Shown here: in pieces, positions 7,769 to 17,003 of the stretch
Layout: each line of letters begins with the position of its first letter
How positions within the stretch are numbered: position 1 is the first letter of the stretch
DNA from: WFQV01 sp964611145
Lineage (GTDB): Bacteria; Bacteroidota; Ignavibacteria; Ignavibacteriales; Melioribacteraceae
Assembly: GCA_964611145.1 (NCBI GenBank)
Contig: CAZSYM010000025.1
Span: 1 to 30,232 of the forward strand
DNA: 30,232 nt
Reading direction: 5' to 3'
Program-made: the position numbers and the translations under genes
The notes under the pieces: generated by a model
The model's database searches: none
Told to the model about the DNA's origin: nothing
What the model saw: the letters and a program-made list of their open reading frames with translations, nothing else

Positions 7769-10700
7769 TTATAATCTATCGATATACTGTTGTTCTTGTA
7801 TTATCGCCAGTTTCAGCACTTTCGTACCGATTCCGGGCATTTCGATGTACGCCAGATACATTCCGCTTGCTACGGGCAAATTATTCTTATTCAACAAGTT
7901 CCAGTCAACATACTGAGAAGTGCTGTTTTTGTCTATTCTCTTGATGAACACACCGGAGAGAGAATAGATACGAATAGTCGCCTTAACAGGCAAGCCCGTA
8001 AATCTTACGAAACGGCGGTATTTATCCAACTCCAACGGGTTGGAAGCAAAATAAGGATTCGGGAATACGCTTATCCCTTTATCCAATTTTGCTTTTGCCG
8101 CCGCAACGTCATGCGGATTCGGCGCTTTAAGAACAACTTCGTACGCATCGCCTTCCTGGATAGGCTTCCATGTTGTTATACGTACAACGGTACCTTGTTC
8201 AGGCAAATCGCCGCTGAAAGCAAGAGCACCGAAACGATGGTCTTGATATCTCGATCTCCCGGAAGGATTAGGCATCGAATCCACAGAGAACGGAGCTTGA
8301 TAAGCATAAATCTGCTCCCAGTCTCCATTGGAAAGATGCGTCCACTTCTTATCCGGTACGGCAACGTTGGTATCAATTGCACTACCGGAAATATAATAGT
8401 TATCGAGAATTTTAATAATCAACCTAACATCGTCCGTATCGCTATTAACATCGTAACCTATATCCCAGGTTTCGAACGGCACGGTACCGATACCCAAGGA
8501 GTCGCTCTTTGTTGCCGGTGCGAACGAATGTACATAGCCGGTAACATAGAACGGTGAAGAACCGCTAAAGCGAATCTCATAATCATGATATCCCAATCCT
8601 TCCAGCGCCTTGGATTTCTGCCAATTTAATCTATGCTCAGGGTTATTAGCTTTTATCATCCACTTACCTGTGGAGTTGGGATGGTACCAAACATTCACAG
8701 GTTTGGAAAGGGTTTTCCCACCAGGACCCTTAACTTCCGTTACGCTTTTAACAAGATATTTCGTAGGTGCAAATTTCAAGGAGTCCGCAAGTAGATTTTG
8801 GACGAACAATTGGAAACCGTCGTATATCTTACGACTGGAGGTATCGGCATCGGGAATATACCATGCACCGTAAGCATCCTGTTCGAAAGCGTAAAAATCG
8901 GTGTCTTTTTTATCCAACGTGTCGCCTGTGGTCACATCAATTAAGTTGTAATACAGGCTATCCGCCGCACCATGAATTTCCACGCGATATTTGTGTCCCG
9001 TAAGTGCACGCGGGTCGATAATCTTGAAGATTACCTTGGCATCGCCATATCCGCTTACATGGTCAGGTATTATCCTATCGCCGGAAGTATAATACAAGGT
9101 ATAATCAATTCTCGGTTTACCCGGGATTACTTCCTTGACCACAGGTGAGCTTTCCAAATAGCTGGGGTCACTATGAGGCGAATAACCATAAGCAGTTACG
9201 CCGAAGTAATACGGGTTTCCGTTTTTAAGTTTAGTCTGCGTATAAGCATCATTCGTAATGAAAGCAAAACGTCTGATGCCCTGGTTCGGTCCGACTATAA
9301 CCGGTACGCGAACCTTTTCACCGTTTATATTTTGATAGCCATAAATTGTGGTTACGGAGTCAACCAGGTCCCAAATTCCCAATAGAACGGGGTCGCTTCC
9401 CGCTTGGTCCTTAAATTGCCACAATTCATAACCTTCGAAAGTATAAGTCGTATCGTCATACCCTTGTCCATAAATCAGGGGGTCACCGGCATCATAGCTT
9501 TCGGCATTATCTTCCCACCAGAGGGTAATTGTTTTATCTCCCGGGGAAGCATGCAACTTAGGTGCCGGAGGAGTATCCGTCAACTGGAAGTTCAAGTCGT
9601 AAGCCGTTTGTGCAGCGGCATCTTTTCTCTTCAGCTCGGTAATACTATTCAAGCTTGTACTACCAATCCCAATCAAAATACCAACTACAACTTCCTGAGT
9701 ATCGCCGGGTACCATAGTAAATGTACCCGAAGACATCAAGTGACGTCTATCTCCCGGAGGAGGACCGCCGGGCCATCCGTCGCCTTCATACCAACCGGTC
9801 TGAGCGACGGGGTCGCCAGCCAATACGAATACAGTAGGTTGTCCGGTATTGGGATCGACGAACTCACTACCGTCCCATACCTTACCCTGCAAGTAGTTAT
9901 ACATCTGAATAGAACCTTCGGCAACACCCAGATACGGGTCGCGATAAATGGAGCTACCATTGATATAGAAAGCAAACGCCGTCATCGGCAGGTTGCTCCA
10001 ACCCTTTCTCCATTCGCCTTTGAACTTGGCGCTATCGGGCAAGTTCAATTTAACAGCCAAGGGGTCGTCTGCAGGGACGATAGGACCTTGGAAAAAGTCA
10101 TACCCATCTGCAGGGCAGGGAGAACCATATTTGGAGTCGGTTTCCTGACCGTTATAAGTGTAACCCAAGCTAAGAACAGTATCGCAACCAGTATAATCAT
10201 CATTTGCGTCACCAAGGTCAGTATCAGACCAATACCCCAAAATCATATCTCTGACGGTGGTATTACCCTTATTGATAATCAAATATTTTTTAAATACCAT
10301 ATCTCCCAAGTCGCCGGTACGGTTAAAGCCGAACACTGTGGATTGGATTTCCAATCCCATGGGGAGAGTACCATAAAGGAAAGTAGTTCTTGATGGGTCC
10401 ATATCGTTAGCTACGAACCAAAGCACTTCGTCACCGACAAAGTCGGGAGTATCGATATCGGGATTATAAACTCCGTCCCCGTCAACGTCGATCCAGGGAG
10501 CGCCGTCTTCGACGGGCCACTCTCTAACGTCCTTTTCAAAGGCGTCTCTTTCCGGTCCCGGAGGAATACTTTTCCAGTCTTTTCTGATTTTGTAAATCCG
10601 GTATTTGTCAAGACTCGGGTCATCCGGAGTACCGTCGGGTAAGATTTTACCGGCTTGGAGCCCGTGACGATAGGTACTACCGCCGGTACGAATCTCACGG

Positions 10701-10984
10701 CCGACTCTACCGCCCCAGATCAAGCCGTCTTCGAATATTGCGGTAATGGTAGCGTTCTTTCCACCTGGCCAGTACATACCGGCTGCACTGGTACGGGGGT
10801 CGAACGAACCGTCGCCGTTATTCGATATCCACATGAAGATCTGGTTGATATCGATATACTTGTAGTCGTCGTTCTTATAAACCTTGTTCAGGGTTTCGAC
10901 ATTATCTTTGTCTTTATAGAAACCCATAAAAACAAGGCCGAAGACAACTGCCGTGAAAATTATTAGTGATATTTTTTTATACAT
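7769..10984 (-). CDS. Large secreted protein with T9SS-type C-terminal domain
   Basis: The product is 1071 aa. The N-terminus (KKISLIIFTAVVFGLVFMG) is a signal peptide or anchor. A 'DVDGDGVYN' loop at 166-174 resembles a calcium-binding DxDGDG loop. 'YWSDTDLGDANDDYTGCDT' (about 251-269) is an Asp-rich block that I believe recurs in large Ignavibacteria surface proteins. The middle contains fibronectin-like beta regions (e.g. around 'PPAPKLHASPGDKTITLWW'). The last 100 residues ('SVFPNPY', 'IRIYSLSG', 'VASGMYLAYIE', 'KVLKLAII') match the type A sorting-domain fold but lack the usual 'NYPNPF' opening, and they continue to an atypical 'QEQQYIDRL' end. Cell-surface export by T9SS is inferred. The gene lies between the TonB receptor and the PorV-family gene. 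No enzymatic motif is visible. The start is supported by GGAG upstream. Confidence 0.8.
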   Translation of the reverse strand: MYKKISLIIFTAVVFGLVFMGFYKDKDNVETLNKVYKNDDYKYIDINQIFMWISNNGDGSFDPRTSAAGMYWPGGKNATITAIFEDGLIWGGRVGREIRTGGSTYRHGLQAGKILPDGTPDDPSLDKYRIYKIRKDWKSIPPGPERDAFEKDVREWPVEDGAPWIDVDGDGVYNPDIDTPDFVGDEVLWFVANDMDPSRTTFLYGTLPMGLEIQSTVFGFNRTGDLGDMVFKKYLIINKGNTTVRDMILGYWSDTDLGDANDDYTGCDTVLSLGYTYNGQETDSKYGSPCPADGYDFFQGPIVPADDPLAVKLNLPDSAKFKGEWRKGWSNLPMTAFAFYINGSSIYRDPYLGVAEGSIQMYNYLQGKVWDGSEFVDPNTGQPTVFVLAGDPVAQTGWYEGDGWPGGPPPGDRRHLMSSGTFTMVPGDTQEVVVGILIGIGSTSLNSITELKRKDAAAQTAYDLNFQLTDTPPAPKLHASPGDKTITLWWEDNAESYDAGDPLIYGQGYDDTTYTFEGYELWQFKDQAGSDPVLLGIWDLVDSVTTIYGYQNINGEKVRVPVIVGPNQGIRRFAFITNDAYTQTKLKNGNPYYFGVTAYGYSPHSDPSYLESSPVVKEVIPGKPRIDYTLYYTSGDRIIPDHVSGYGDAKVIFKIIDPRALTGHKYRVEIHGAADSLYYNLIDVTTGDTLDKKDTDFYAFEQDAYGAWYIPDADTSSRKIYDGFQLFVQNLLADSLKFAPTKYLVKSVTEVKGPGGKTLSKPVNVWYHPNSTGKWMIKANNPEHRLNWQKSKALEGLGYHDYEIRFSGSSPFYVTGYVHSFAPATKSDSLGIGTVPFETWDIGYDVNSDTDDVRLIIKILDNYYISGSAIDTNVAVPDKKWTHLSNGDWEQIYAYQAPFSVDSMPNPSGRSRYQDHRFGALAFSGDLPEQGTVVRITTWKPIQEGDAYEVVLKAPNPHDVAAAKAKLDKGISVFPNPYFASNPLELDKYRRFVRFTGLPVKATIRIYSLSGVFIKRIDKNSTSQYVDWNLLNKNNLPVASGMYLAYIEMPGIGTKVLKLAIIQEQQYIDRL

Positions 10985-11029
10985 TTTTCATCTCCATATA
11001 AATTCTTTTTACAACAGCCGATGCAAAAA

Positions 11030-13900
11030 TTACAGGTTAATCCTTAAACCTAATCTGACAATTCTCGGCGTGCCGAAATGTCCTGCACTATAATGCAGAG
11101 TCTTGTAGAGTTTCTTATACATCTCGGCAAATTGCTCGCCATATTGTCTATATCCTTCAATCGTCTGAACACCTTGTTTGTAGGTTAACCAACCATCGTC
11201 GTATGCGTCGCCCGAAGTGTTATAAACGGCAACAACGTTTTGAGTATTGAATACGTTAATAACCCACAGATAAACATTGAAGTTCATAGGTCCGACTTTG
11301 AAGGACTTATCTATTTTTGCATCAAGTTGGAAAGTCCAAGGAGTTGTAGAAGCGTTCAACGGTTCAAGCGGATATCTTCCGTTTCCATAACCTTCCCAAC
11401 GAGTATAGTTGAAACCGCTGTTGAACGAGAAGAGGAAGTTCATACCGAAATTAGAGAATATTTTACGTCCGAACACTTCCGGACCGTCGTTATCGGCAAA
11501 ACGATAATCGACGTTGATGAATCCTCTGTGAGTCTGGTTAAAGTCCAACGGAGCGATTTGCAACGGGAAGAACGGTTCGGCTGTCGGCGACTGCCAAATC
11601 GAACGGAAAGCGGAAGAAGGATTCGAACCCGTGCCTCTTGCATCCGAATATGTATAATCAACTTGGGCAGATACTCTTTCGACCCTTCTAAGATCGAGTT
11701 TGAATTCTATTCCTTTAATTGTGGAGAAGTCGCCGTTTACCCATGCATAATATTGGCTATGTGCGGCACCTTCCTCAGCAAAGATGGAACGGATTTGAAC
11801 TTGGTCCTTTATGTCCTTGTAGAAACCGGTAATATCGAAAGCAAAAACGTTACCGATTTGCTGACGGAAACCGATTTCGTACGAGGTGGTTCTTTCGGGA
11901 CGCAAGCCGAATCCTACAGGCTGGGAAATTGCATAACCGCCCTTGATGTTATCAGCCAATACATTATAACCTTGGTAAACGTCGCGCAATCTGGACTGTT
12001 GCACAAATTTACCGTACTGAGCATGGAAAACAGTCTTATCGGTTACCGGGAAGGAGAATCCCAATCTCGGCGAAACCTGAAGTAACGGGTCAACATCAAC
12101 CAACTGTGATTGGTCAATATCGCCGTTCTCGTCAAATTTTACGTTGTGAGGATTCTTAAATACTTTTGCATCTATATCAATATAGTCCAAGCGGAAACCG
12201 ATGTTCAATACCAAGTCGGAGAACTCCATTTTATCCTGGATATAATAAGCGGCAAAGGTAGGATGCTTTGCGGCTTCCAATCCAGAATCCGTCGGATTTC
12301 CATAAACATCATAACCATAATTATCCAAACGGCTGTAAATATCATACACACTTCCGTCGGCAATAGCTCTTGCCAAGGAAGGCAACTGGAATACACGACC
12401 GAATGAATAACGACGGATAGTATAGTAATGGAATTCGGCACCCGTCTTGAACTCGTGATGCAATCCTAACTGATAAAGGAAATTTACTTTTCCACCGATT
12501 TGTTGTGTCCTTTGTTTTCTATAGGAACTTAGAACCCTGTCCTGCGAAACAAAGGAGAAACCGTAGGCACTAAAGTTCAACGGTTGACGCCCGTCGCCGC
12601 GGAGATATCTTCCTACGGCAGCGTTCGCGATGGAATCCCCGTAAAGAGTGATTTGATGTTTAAAAACGGGGTCCATATCTACATAGAAGTCATTGAAATA
12701 ATTTACGATCAAATCGTAAAACGAATTTTTACTAAGCACATGGGTTAACTTAACGCTACCGGAAAGAGTGTTTTCTTCGTGCAAACCGGCGCTATTATAT
12801 GCACGATAGTTGGTAATTCCAACACCGTTACGTCCCGTGTTTACACGATAGTTACCATTTACACGAATAGTAAAGGGCAACAAATCCCACGTCAAGTTAC
12901 CTTGTACTTGATATTGATTTCTATTGTAATTCAAGATATATCCGTCAGGGTACTCAATATCGAATGTATCAGCCGAAGCTCCTCTGGAGGGGTCGAATAC
13001 ATTCTTAAAGTGAGCGCCTCGATAGAAAGCCGCGGGAGAACGGTTAAAATTATTGCCCGCCGCTATGAAGAACTTCAGCGCTTTATACTTGGGAATTACA
13101 GGACCGCCAGCGGTAAAGACTAATTCGCTGTAATGTCTGCTATAAGCTCCCAAGAATTTTTCTCCGAGAGGGACAAAATTATCCGTAATTCCCTCGAAAG
13201 AAAACCGATATTTTTCCGTACCGGTTCTGGTTTGCGTGGAAATAATACCGCCGTTCGCACCGCCGTATTCAGCGGAATAACCACCGGCTTGCACCTGAAT
13301 TTCCTCTATGGCATTATTTATCACGCCCGTACGAGCGCCACCGAACACGGGGTTGTTAACGAGAACTCCGTCCACATAAAAAGCCACCTCGTCACCGCGG
13401 GAACCACGAACGTGAATTTCACCGCCTTGAGTAACGATACCCGCTTGTGTGGAGACCACAGCGTTAACACCGCGAATCGGCAAGTTTTCTATATCTTCCC
13501 TTCTTACTATGCTTGTTGAGTTCGTTACGTTTTTCTCAATAAGCGGTTTCGGCGCTTTGACCACCACAGTTTTTGTCTGATAAGCCACAGTGGGAAGCGC
13601 GAAATTAACTTCCGTTGTTAAGTTAACGGACACTTTAATATTCTCGATAACCTGTTCCCTATAACCAATATAACGCGCTTTTAGCGTATAGGTTCCGGGG
13701 GGAACATTAAGAATAATATAGTGTCCGGTAGCATCCGTTGCGGCACCGAGAACGGTACCTTCGATTATTACGTTCGCCCCTATCAAAGGCTCGCCAGTTT
13801 CCATATCGGTCACTTTACCGACGACCTTACCGGTTTGGGCAAAGGTAATCATCGGAACAACGGCTAATAGAATGAATAAAAACTTAAGACTACGAAACAT
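11030..13900 (-). CDS. TonB-dependent receptor with carboxypeptidase-regulatory-like N-terminal domain
   Basis: The product is 956 aa, an outer-membrane receptor that would import or bind a substrate using TonB energy. After a signal peptide ('MFRSLKFLFILLAVVPMITFAQ'), residues about 24-105 form a CarboxypepD_reg-like beta sandwich ('GKVTDMETGEPLIGANVII', 'PPGTYTLKARYIGY'). Residues about 110-230 are the plug ('REDIENLPIRGVNAVVSTQ', 'IHVRGSRGDEVAFYVDGV', 'SAEYGGANGG'). The remainder is a beta-barrel with many aromatic strands, ending 'RIVRLGLRINL'. This N-terminal layout is shared with SusC/RagA-type and oar-like receptors. No SusD homologue is adjacent; instead a small lipoprotein gene lies 19 bases upstream. 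GGGGAG precedes the ATG. The ligand cannot be inferred from sequence. Confidence 0.93.
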   Translation of the reverse strand: MFRSLKFLFILLAVVPMITFAQTGKVVGKVTDMETGEPLIGANVIIEGTVLGAATDATGHYIILNVPPGTYTLKARYIGYREQVIENIKVSVNLTTEVNFALPTVAYQTKTVVVKAPKPLIEKNVTNSTSIVRREDIENLPIRGVNAVVSTQAGIVTQGGEIHVRGSRGDEVAFYVDGVLVNNPVFGGARTGVINNAIEEIQVQAGGYSAEYGGANGGIISTQTRTGTEKYRFSFEGITDNFVPLGEKFLGAYSRHYSELVFTAGGPVIPKYKALKFFIAAGNNFNRSPAAFYRGAHFKNVFDPSRGASADTFDIEYPDGYILNYNRNQYQVQGNLTWDLLPFTIRVNGNYRVNTGRNGVGITNYRAYNSAGLHEENTLSGSVKLTHVLSKNSFYDLIVNYFNDFYVDMDPVFKHQITLYGDSIANAAVGRYLRGDGRQPLNFSAYGFSFVSQDRVLSSYRKQRTQQIGGKVNFLYQLGLHHEFKTGAEFHYYTIRRYSFGRVFQLPSLARAIADGSVYDIYSRLDNYGYDVYGNPTDSGLEAAKHPTFAAYYIQDKMEFSDLVLNIGFRLDYIDIDAKVFKNPHNVKFDENGDIDQSQLVDVDPLLQVSPRLGFSFPVTDKTVFHAQYGKFVQQSRLRDVYQGYNVLADNIKGGYAISQPVGFGLRPERTTSYEIGFRQQIGNVFAFDITGFYKDIKDQVQIRSIFAEEGAAHSQYYAWVNGDFSTIKGIEFKLDLRRVERVSAQVDYTYSDARGTGSNPSSAFRSIWQSPTAEPFFPLQIAPLDFNQTHRGFINVDYRFADNDGPEVFGRKIFSNFGMNFLFSFNSGFNYTRWEGYGNGRYPLEPLNASTTPWTFQLDAKIDKSFKVGPMNFNVYLWVINVFNTQNVVAVYNTSGDAYDDGWLTYKQGVQTIEGYRQYGEQFAEMYKKLYKTLHYSAGHFGTPRIVRLGLRINL

Positions 13901-13919
13901 GATCTTCTCCCCTTAATTA

Positions 13920-14666
13920 TTATTTAGAACGAGCTGGAAGAGGATTTTCTTCGTCTTCAACGACAACATAGCTCTTTGGCGTGCCGCTTACGAAGAAATA
14001 ATATCTTTTTTGACTCTTTATTTGTACGTCTTTTAATTCCGCACTGGTGGAATCCTCGCCGAAAAAGCTAAAGGTATAGGTGCCAGCGGCAGTTTTATAA
14101 GCCACTTTCGTACCGTAACCAATTCCCTCATGGGTAGCTACGGTATCTGCCACCGTATCCTTGTAAGCTATTTCGAAAGCCGAAATCTTCTTTGCCACTT
14201 CGGTGGGGGTATCCGTAATATTGTTAATTATATAAATATATGCCGTATCTGCCGGGGGAATTTCTTCGATATAGGTCAAGCCGTCCGTATATCTGAAGAA
14301 ACCGAATGTGTTAGCAGTATCGGCAGTGGAATAATAACCGGAGAAAAGTATCGTTTCCTCTTCATAAGAAATAACGGGAATGTCCTTGTTATAAACGGTA
14401 TTCCCGTTAGCATCTTTCAGAGTAAACGACCTTTGTCCCGATTTCACATCAAAATATTTGGTCACCGTATTTTGTGCCAAATCGCCAATCTTTTTCCCGT
14501 CAATCAAAACGGTCAACGGGTCAAGATTGCTGGTGAAATTACCCACGCGTATAACGGAGAAAGGTCTTTTCACCGGCTCGATGTACGGTTCGTCCACACA
14601 TCCGTATAGGAACAAACCGAGTAAAATTAAAACAATTAAACTTTTTTGTATTCTTAACCGCATCAT
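13920..14666 (-). CDS. Lipoprotein with DUF4397-like domain
   Basis: The product is about 248 aa. The N-terminus 'LIVLILLGLFLYGCVDEP' is a lipoprotein signal with the acylated cysteine at about residue 23. The mature part begins 'FSVIRVGNFTSNLDPLTVLIDGKKIGDL', which has the layout of DUF4397 ('vDvyvdG' near the start, then a 'G..sftl' strand). It is followed by a second beta-sandwich-like half. There is no catalytic motif. A location in the outer membrane facing either side is possible. It is the first gene after the hairpin terminator at 14716-14757 and directly precedes the TonB receptor, the position SusD-type lipoproteins often occupy relative to their receptor. Two adjacent ATG codons exist (14666 and 14663); the second has better spacing from GAGG, so the first residue is uncertain. 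Confidence 0.78.
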   Translation of the reverse strand: MMRLRIQKSLIVLILLGLFLYGCVDEPYIEPVKRPFSVIRVGNFTSNLDPLTVLIDGKKIGDLAQNTVTKYFDVKSGQRSFTLKDANGNTVYNKDIPVISYEEETILFSGYYSTADTANTFGFFRYTDGLTYIEEIPPADTAYIYIINNITDTPTEVAKKISAFEIAYKDTVADTVATHEGIGYGTKVAYKTAAGTYTFSFFGEDSTSAELKDVQIKSQKRYYFFVSGTPKSYVVVEDEENPLPARSK

Positions 14667-14715
14667 TTACCTCGTGTGCTGTTTATTGATATTAAATTAC
14701 AGCGACATTTTCATT

Positions 14716-14757
14716 AAAAAAGGGGAATTGTTCGCTCTTGTCTGAGCGAACAATTCC
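14716..14757 (-). terminator. Strong intrinsic terminator after the 736-aa cargo gene
   Basis: A perfect 14-bp stem (14724-14737 paired with 14744-14757) with a six-base loop is followed on the minus strand by CC and T6 (14721-14716). It lies 36 bases after the cargo gene stop and only about 50 bases before the lipoprotein start. No clear promoter fits in that gap, so partial read-through (attenuation) may feed the downstream receptor cluster. Confidence 0.92.
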
Positions 14758-14792
14758 GCCAAATACCAATTTAACAAACAAGCAGATTTATG

Positions 14793-17003
14793 TTATTTCA
14801 TTAACATCATCTTCTTGGTGCTTACGAAGTTACCGGCTTTCAATTGATATACATACATACCGGAAGCCAAATTCTTAGCGTTGAATTCAACTTCGTATTT
14901 ACCGGCTTCTTTAACTCCGCTTACTAAAGTAGCAACCTCGCGACCCAGCAAGTCATATACTTTCAGACTTACATCGCTTCTTTGCGGTAATGCAAATGTG
15001 ATGATAGTAGTGGGGTTGAACGGGTTCGGATAGTTTTGTCCGAGAGAATAGGTTTCGGGAGTCAAGCCCTTAATCTGTCTAACGGAAACGGTCGTGTCGA
15101 TTCCGAACCAAATCAAAGCTTGTACCTGGGGAGCCGCTTTACTGAAACCATACCAGTAATATTGTGCCGCAGGAGCATCCAAGGAAAGAGGATCATAACC
15201 CATGAATACTATTTTGTTACCGGCACTCAGTACACGGCTACCTGCAATATTATAAGTATTACCATCAGCGCCAACACCCTGCATAAATACTTCTACGTCA
15301 TCGGTAAAATTAGCACCGTCCAACCAGTTGGCAACACCGATTTCGTAGTAAGGATAATACCACATTGTATCGCCAGTAGCGCTAAACAAGTTTGCCAGCG
15401 CACCGCCTAAAGTAGTACCCGCAACAGGCATTACAACAGATGGTCCTAACTGGTCGCCACTTGCACCATAGTTGATATCATTGAATTCTTTTGTTACGCC
15501 CAAAATGACGTTTGCAAAGTCGCCATCGTGGTCAATGTTTACCCAACCGGAATATGCACCGAACCACTCGTCACCGGCGAGGAAGTAGTTGTGTCCACCG
15601 TCGGCAGCGACCCATGCGGAATCTGCAGGAATATTATCTACGTTCGGACCCTTTGTAGCAATTTCGAATACATTGGTGTAATATCCTAAGAGTTCATCCG
15701 TAGTTGCGCCATAGCACCATACGTCATGGTCCCAATAAACAGTAGAATAAGTTGTGAAATCATCATGACCGAAATAATAGGATTGCGGATAGCCAGCAGG
15801 TTTGTCATAACCGCTAAATACTAACAAGTTCGAAGCGGTAGGTTTGAAAATATAATAAGTAACAGTCTTGCTTTGGCTCTGATTATCATTTACGTCGGTA
15901 GCCGTAACATAATAATCCACTTGGGAACCAGGCTCTTGTCCAGGAATTTGAGCAGAGTAAACATCGCCATCACCTTTGGTCATAGCAACTTCGGTAAAGT
16001 CACCGCCGTTTACGCTATACCACAAGGAAGCAGACTTAACACCAGCGCTACCACCGGAGGGGTTAACGTCGGTAATGGTAGCTTGAACTGTTCTTGCTTC
16101 CGTGCTCAAAGTAGTGGGCAATTCAGTCATATCATTGATATAAGGAGCAATATCACCCGTAAGAGTTACAGCCAAAACAAAGTCCCAAGTATATTTTCTT
16201 GTCCACCAACCATAATCGTTCGGGGGATCCAAACGACCGTTAGCATAATATTTGAAGCCAGGGATACCCAAGCTATTGTCGGCTATAAAGCCAATTCTTG
16301 CCTGATCCATTGTAGCGTTGTTGTTCTTAAGAGCAACGCCCACCAATGTTCCCTTGGTAACAGTAGGTTCAAAGCCTAAGAGGTTCATATCAACCCATTG
16401 ATACTTACCGTCGGCAACAGGTGTTACAGGAGCGCCCAAGCCGCCGTCGGACCAAAGGTCTGCGCCAAAGGGGCTACCGGCACCGCTACCTTCGATATCT
16501 ACCCAATCACCGGTTCTGTCGAGGTCATCGAAGAATGCAGTAGCATCATGATAGCCGTTTCCATCAGCTACATAATAACCCCATCTTTTAACACCGGCAT
16601 TCAAAATTTGGTCTTTTGTCCAATTAACGGTAACGAGCTTTAACTCGGCAGGAGTATTTTCAACATCCACAGCCGCGGTGTTATAGCCCGCTCCTTTGAT
16701 AATCATATCGGCAGGAGCTTCGAACCATTGAACCATTCTGTCCTGTCCGAAGAAACCAAAGTTAACGGAGCGTGGGACATGCCAACTTAAGGTATCATCT
16801 AAGTCCTTTACCCCGTCAAAGGATTTTTTGAAATTTGTTACTTGGTGAAGTTCTTTTGCGCTCAGATATTGAACTTCGCCAGTGGTTTTGAGTTGACCCG
16901 GTTTTAAAATTGTACCATCAGCTCTGATGATAACATTGCTTTGAGCAAAAAGCATTACCGGGAATGCAAAAGCGAGTAAGAAAAAGGAAAGTTTTTTTAA
17001 CAT
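14793..17003 (-). CDS. T9SS-secreted surface protein with type A sorting domain
   Basis: The product is 736 aa with a signal peptide ('MLKKLSFFLLAFAFPVMLFAQ'). Residues 651-736 are a canonical T9SS type A sorting domain: 'NYPNPFNPTT', 'LKVYDLLGREVATLV', 'LASGMYVYQLKAG' and the final 'STKKMMLMK'. Around residues 285-385 is an Ig/fibronectin-like module ('SLWYSVNGGDFTEVAM', 'VDYYVTATDVND'). The region between about 385 and 640 is rich in Tyr, Trp, Gly and Asp; I do not recognise it. The protein is acidic and appears to lack catalytic triads. It should be exported across the outer membrane and anchored or released after sorting-domain removal. Transcription probably starts at the consensus promoter near 17213, giving a leader of about 210 bases; AGGAG precedes the ATG. 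Its own terminator separates it from the receptor cluster. Confidence 0.88.
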   Translation of the reverse strand: MLKKLSFFLLAFAFPVMLFAQSNVIIRADGTILKPGQLKTTGEVQYLSAKELHQVTNFKKSFDGVKDLDDTLSWHVPRSVNFGFFGQDRMVQWFEAPADMIIKGAGYNTAAVDVENTPAELKLVTVNWTKDQILNAGVKRWGYYVADGNGYHDATAFFDDLDRTGDWVDIEGSGAGSPFGADLWSDGGLGAPVTPVADGKYQWVDMNLLGFEPTVTKGTLVGVALKNNNATMDQARIGFIADNSLGIPGFKYYANGRLDPPNDYGWWTRKYTWDFVLAVTLTGDIAPYINDMTELPTTLSTEARTVQATITDVNPSGGSAGVKSASLWYSVNGGDFTEVAMTKGDGDVYSAQIPGQEPGSQVDYYVTATDVNDNQSQSKTVTYYIFKPTASNLLVFSGYDKPAGYPQSYYFGHDDFTTYSTVYWDHDVWCYGATTDELLGYYTNVFEIATKGPNVDNIPADSAWVAADGGHNYFLAGDEWFGAYSGWVNIDHDGDFANVILGVTKEFNDINYGASGDQLGPSVVMPVAGTTLGGALANLFSATGDTMWYYPYYEIGVANWLDGANFTDDVEVFMQGVGADGNTYNIAGSRVLSAGNKIVFMGYDPLSLDAPAAQYYWYGFSKAAPQVQALIWFGIDTTVSVRQIKGLTPETYSLGQNYPNPFNPTTIITFALPQRSDVSLKVYDLLGREVATLVSGVKEAGKYEVEFNAKNLASGMYVYQLKAGNFVSTKKMMLMK

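Noticed and set aside
9404..10393. 329-codon plus-strand open frame inside the 1071-aa protein gene
   Set aside because: No ribosome site, no family motif and full overlap with a well-supported minus-strand gene, so it is a shadow frame.
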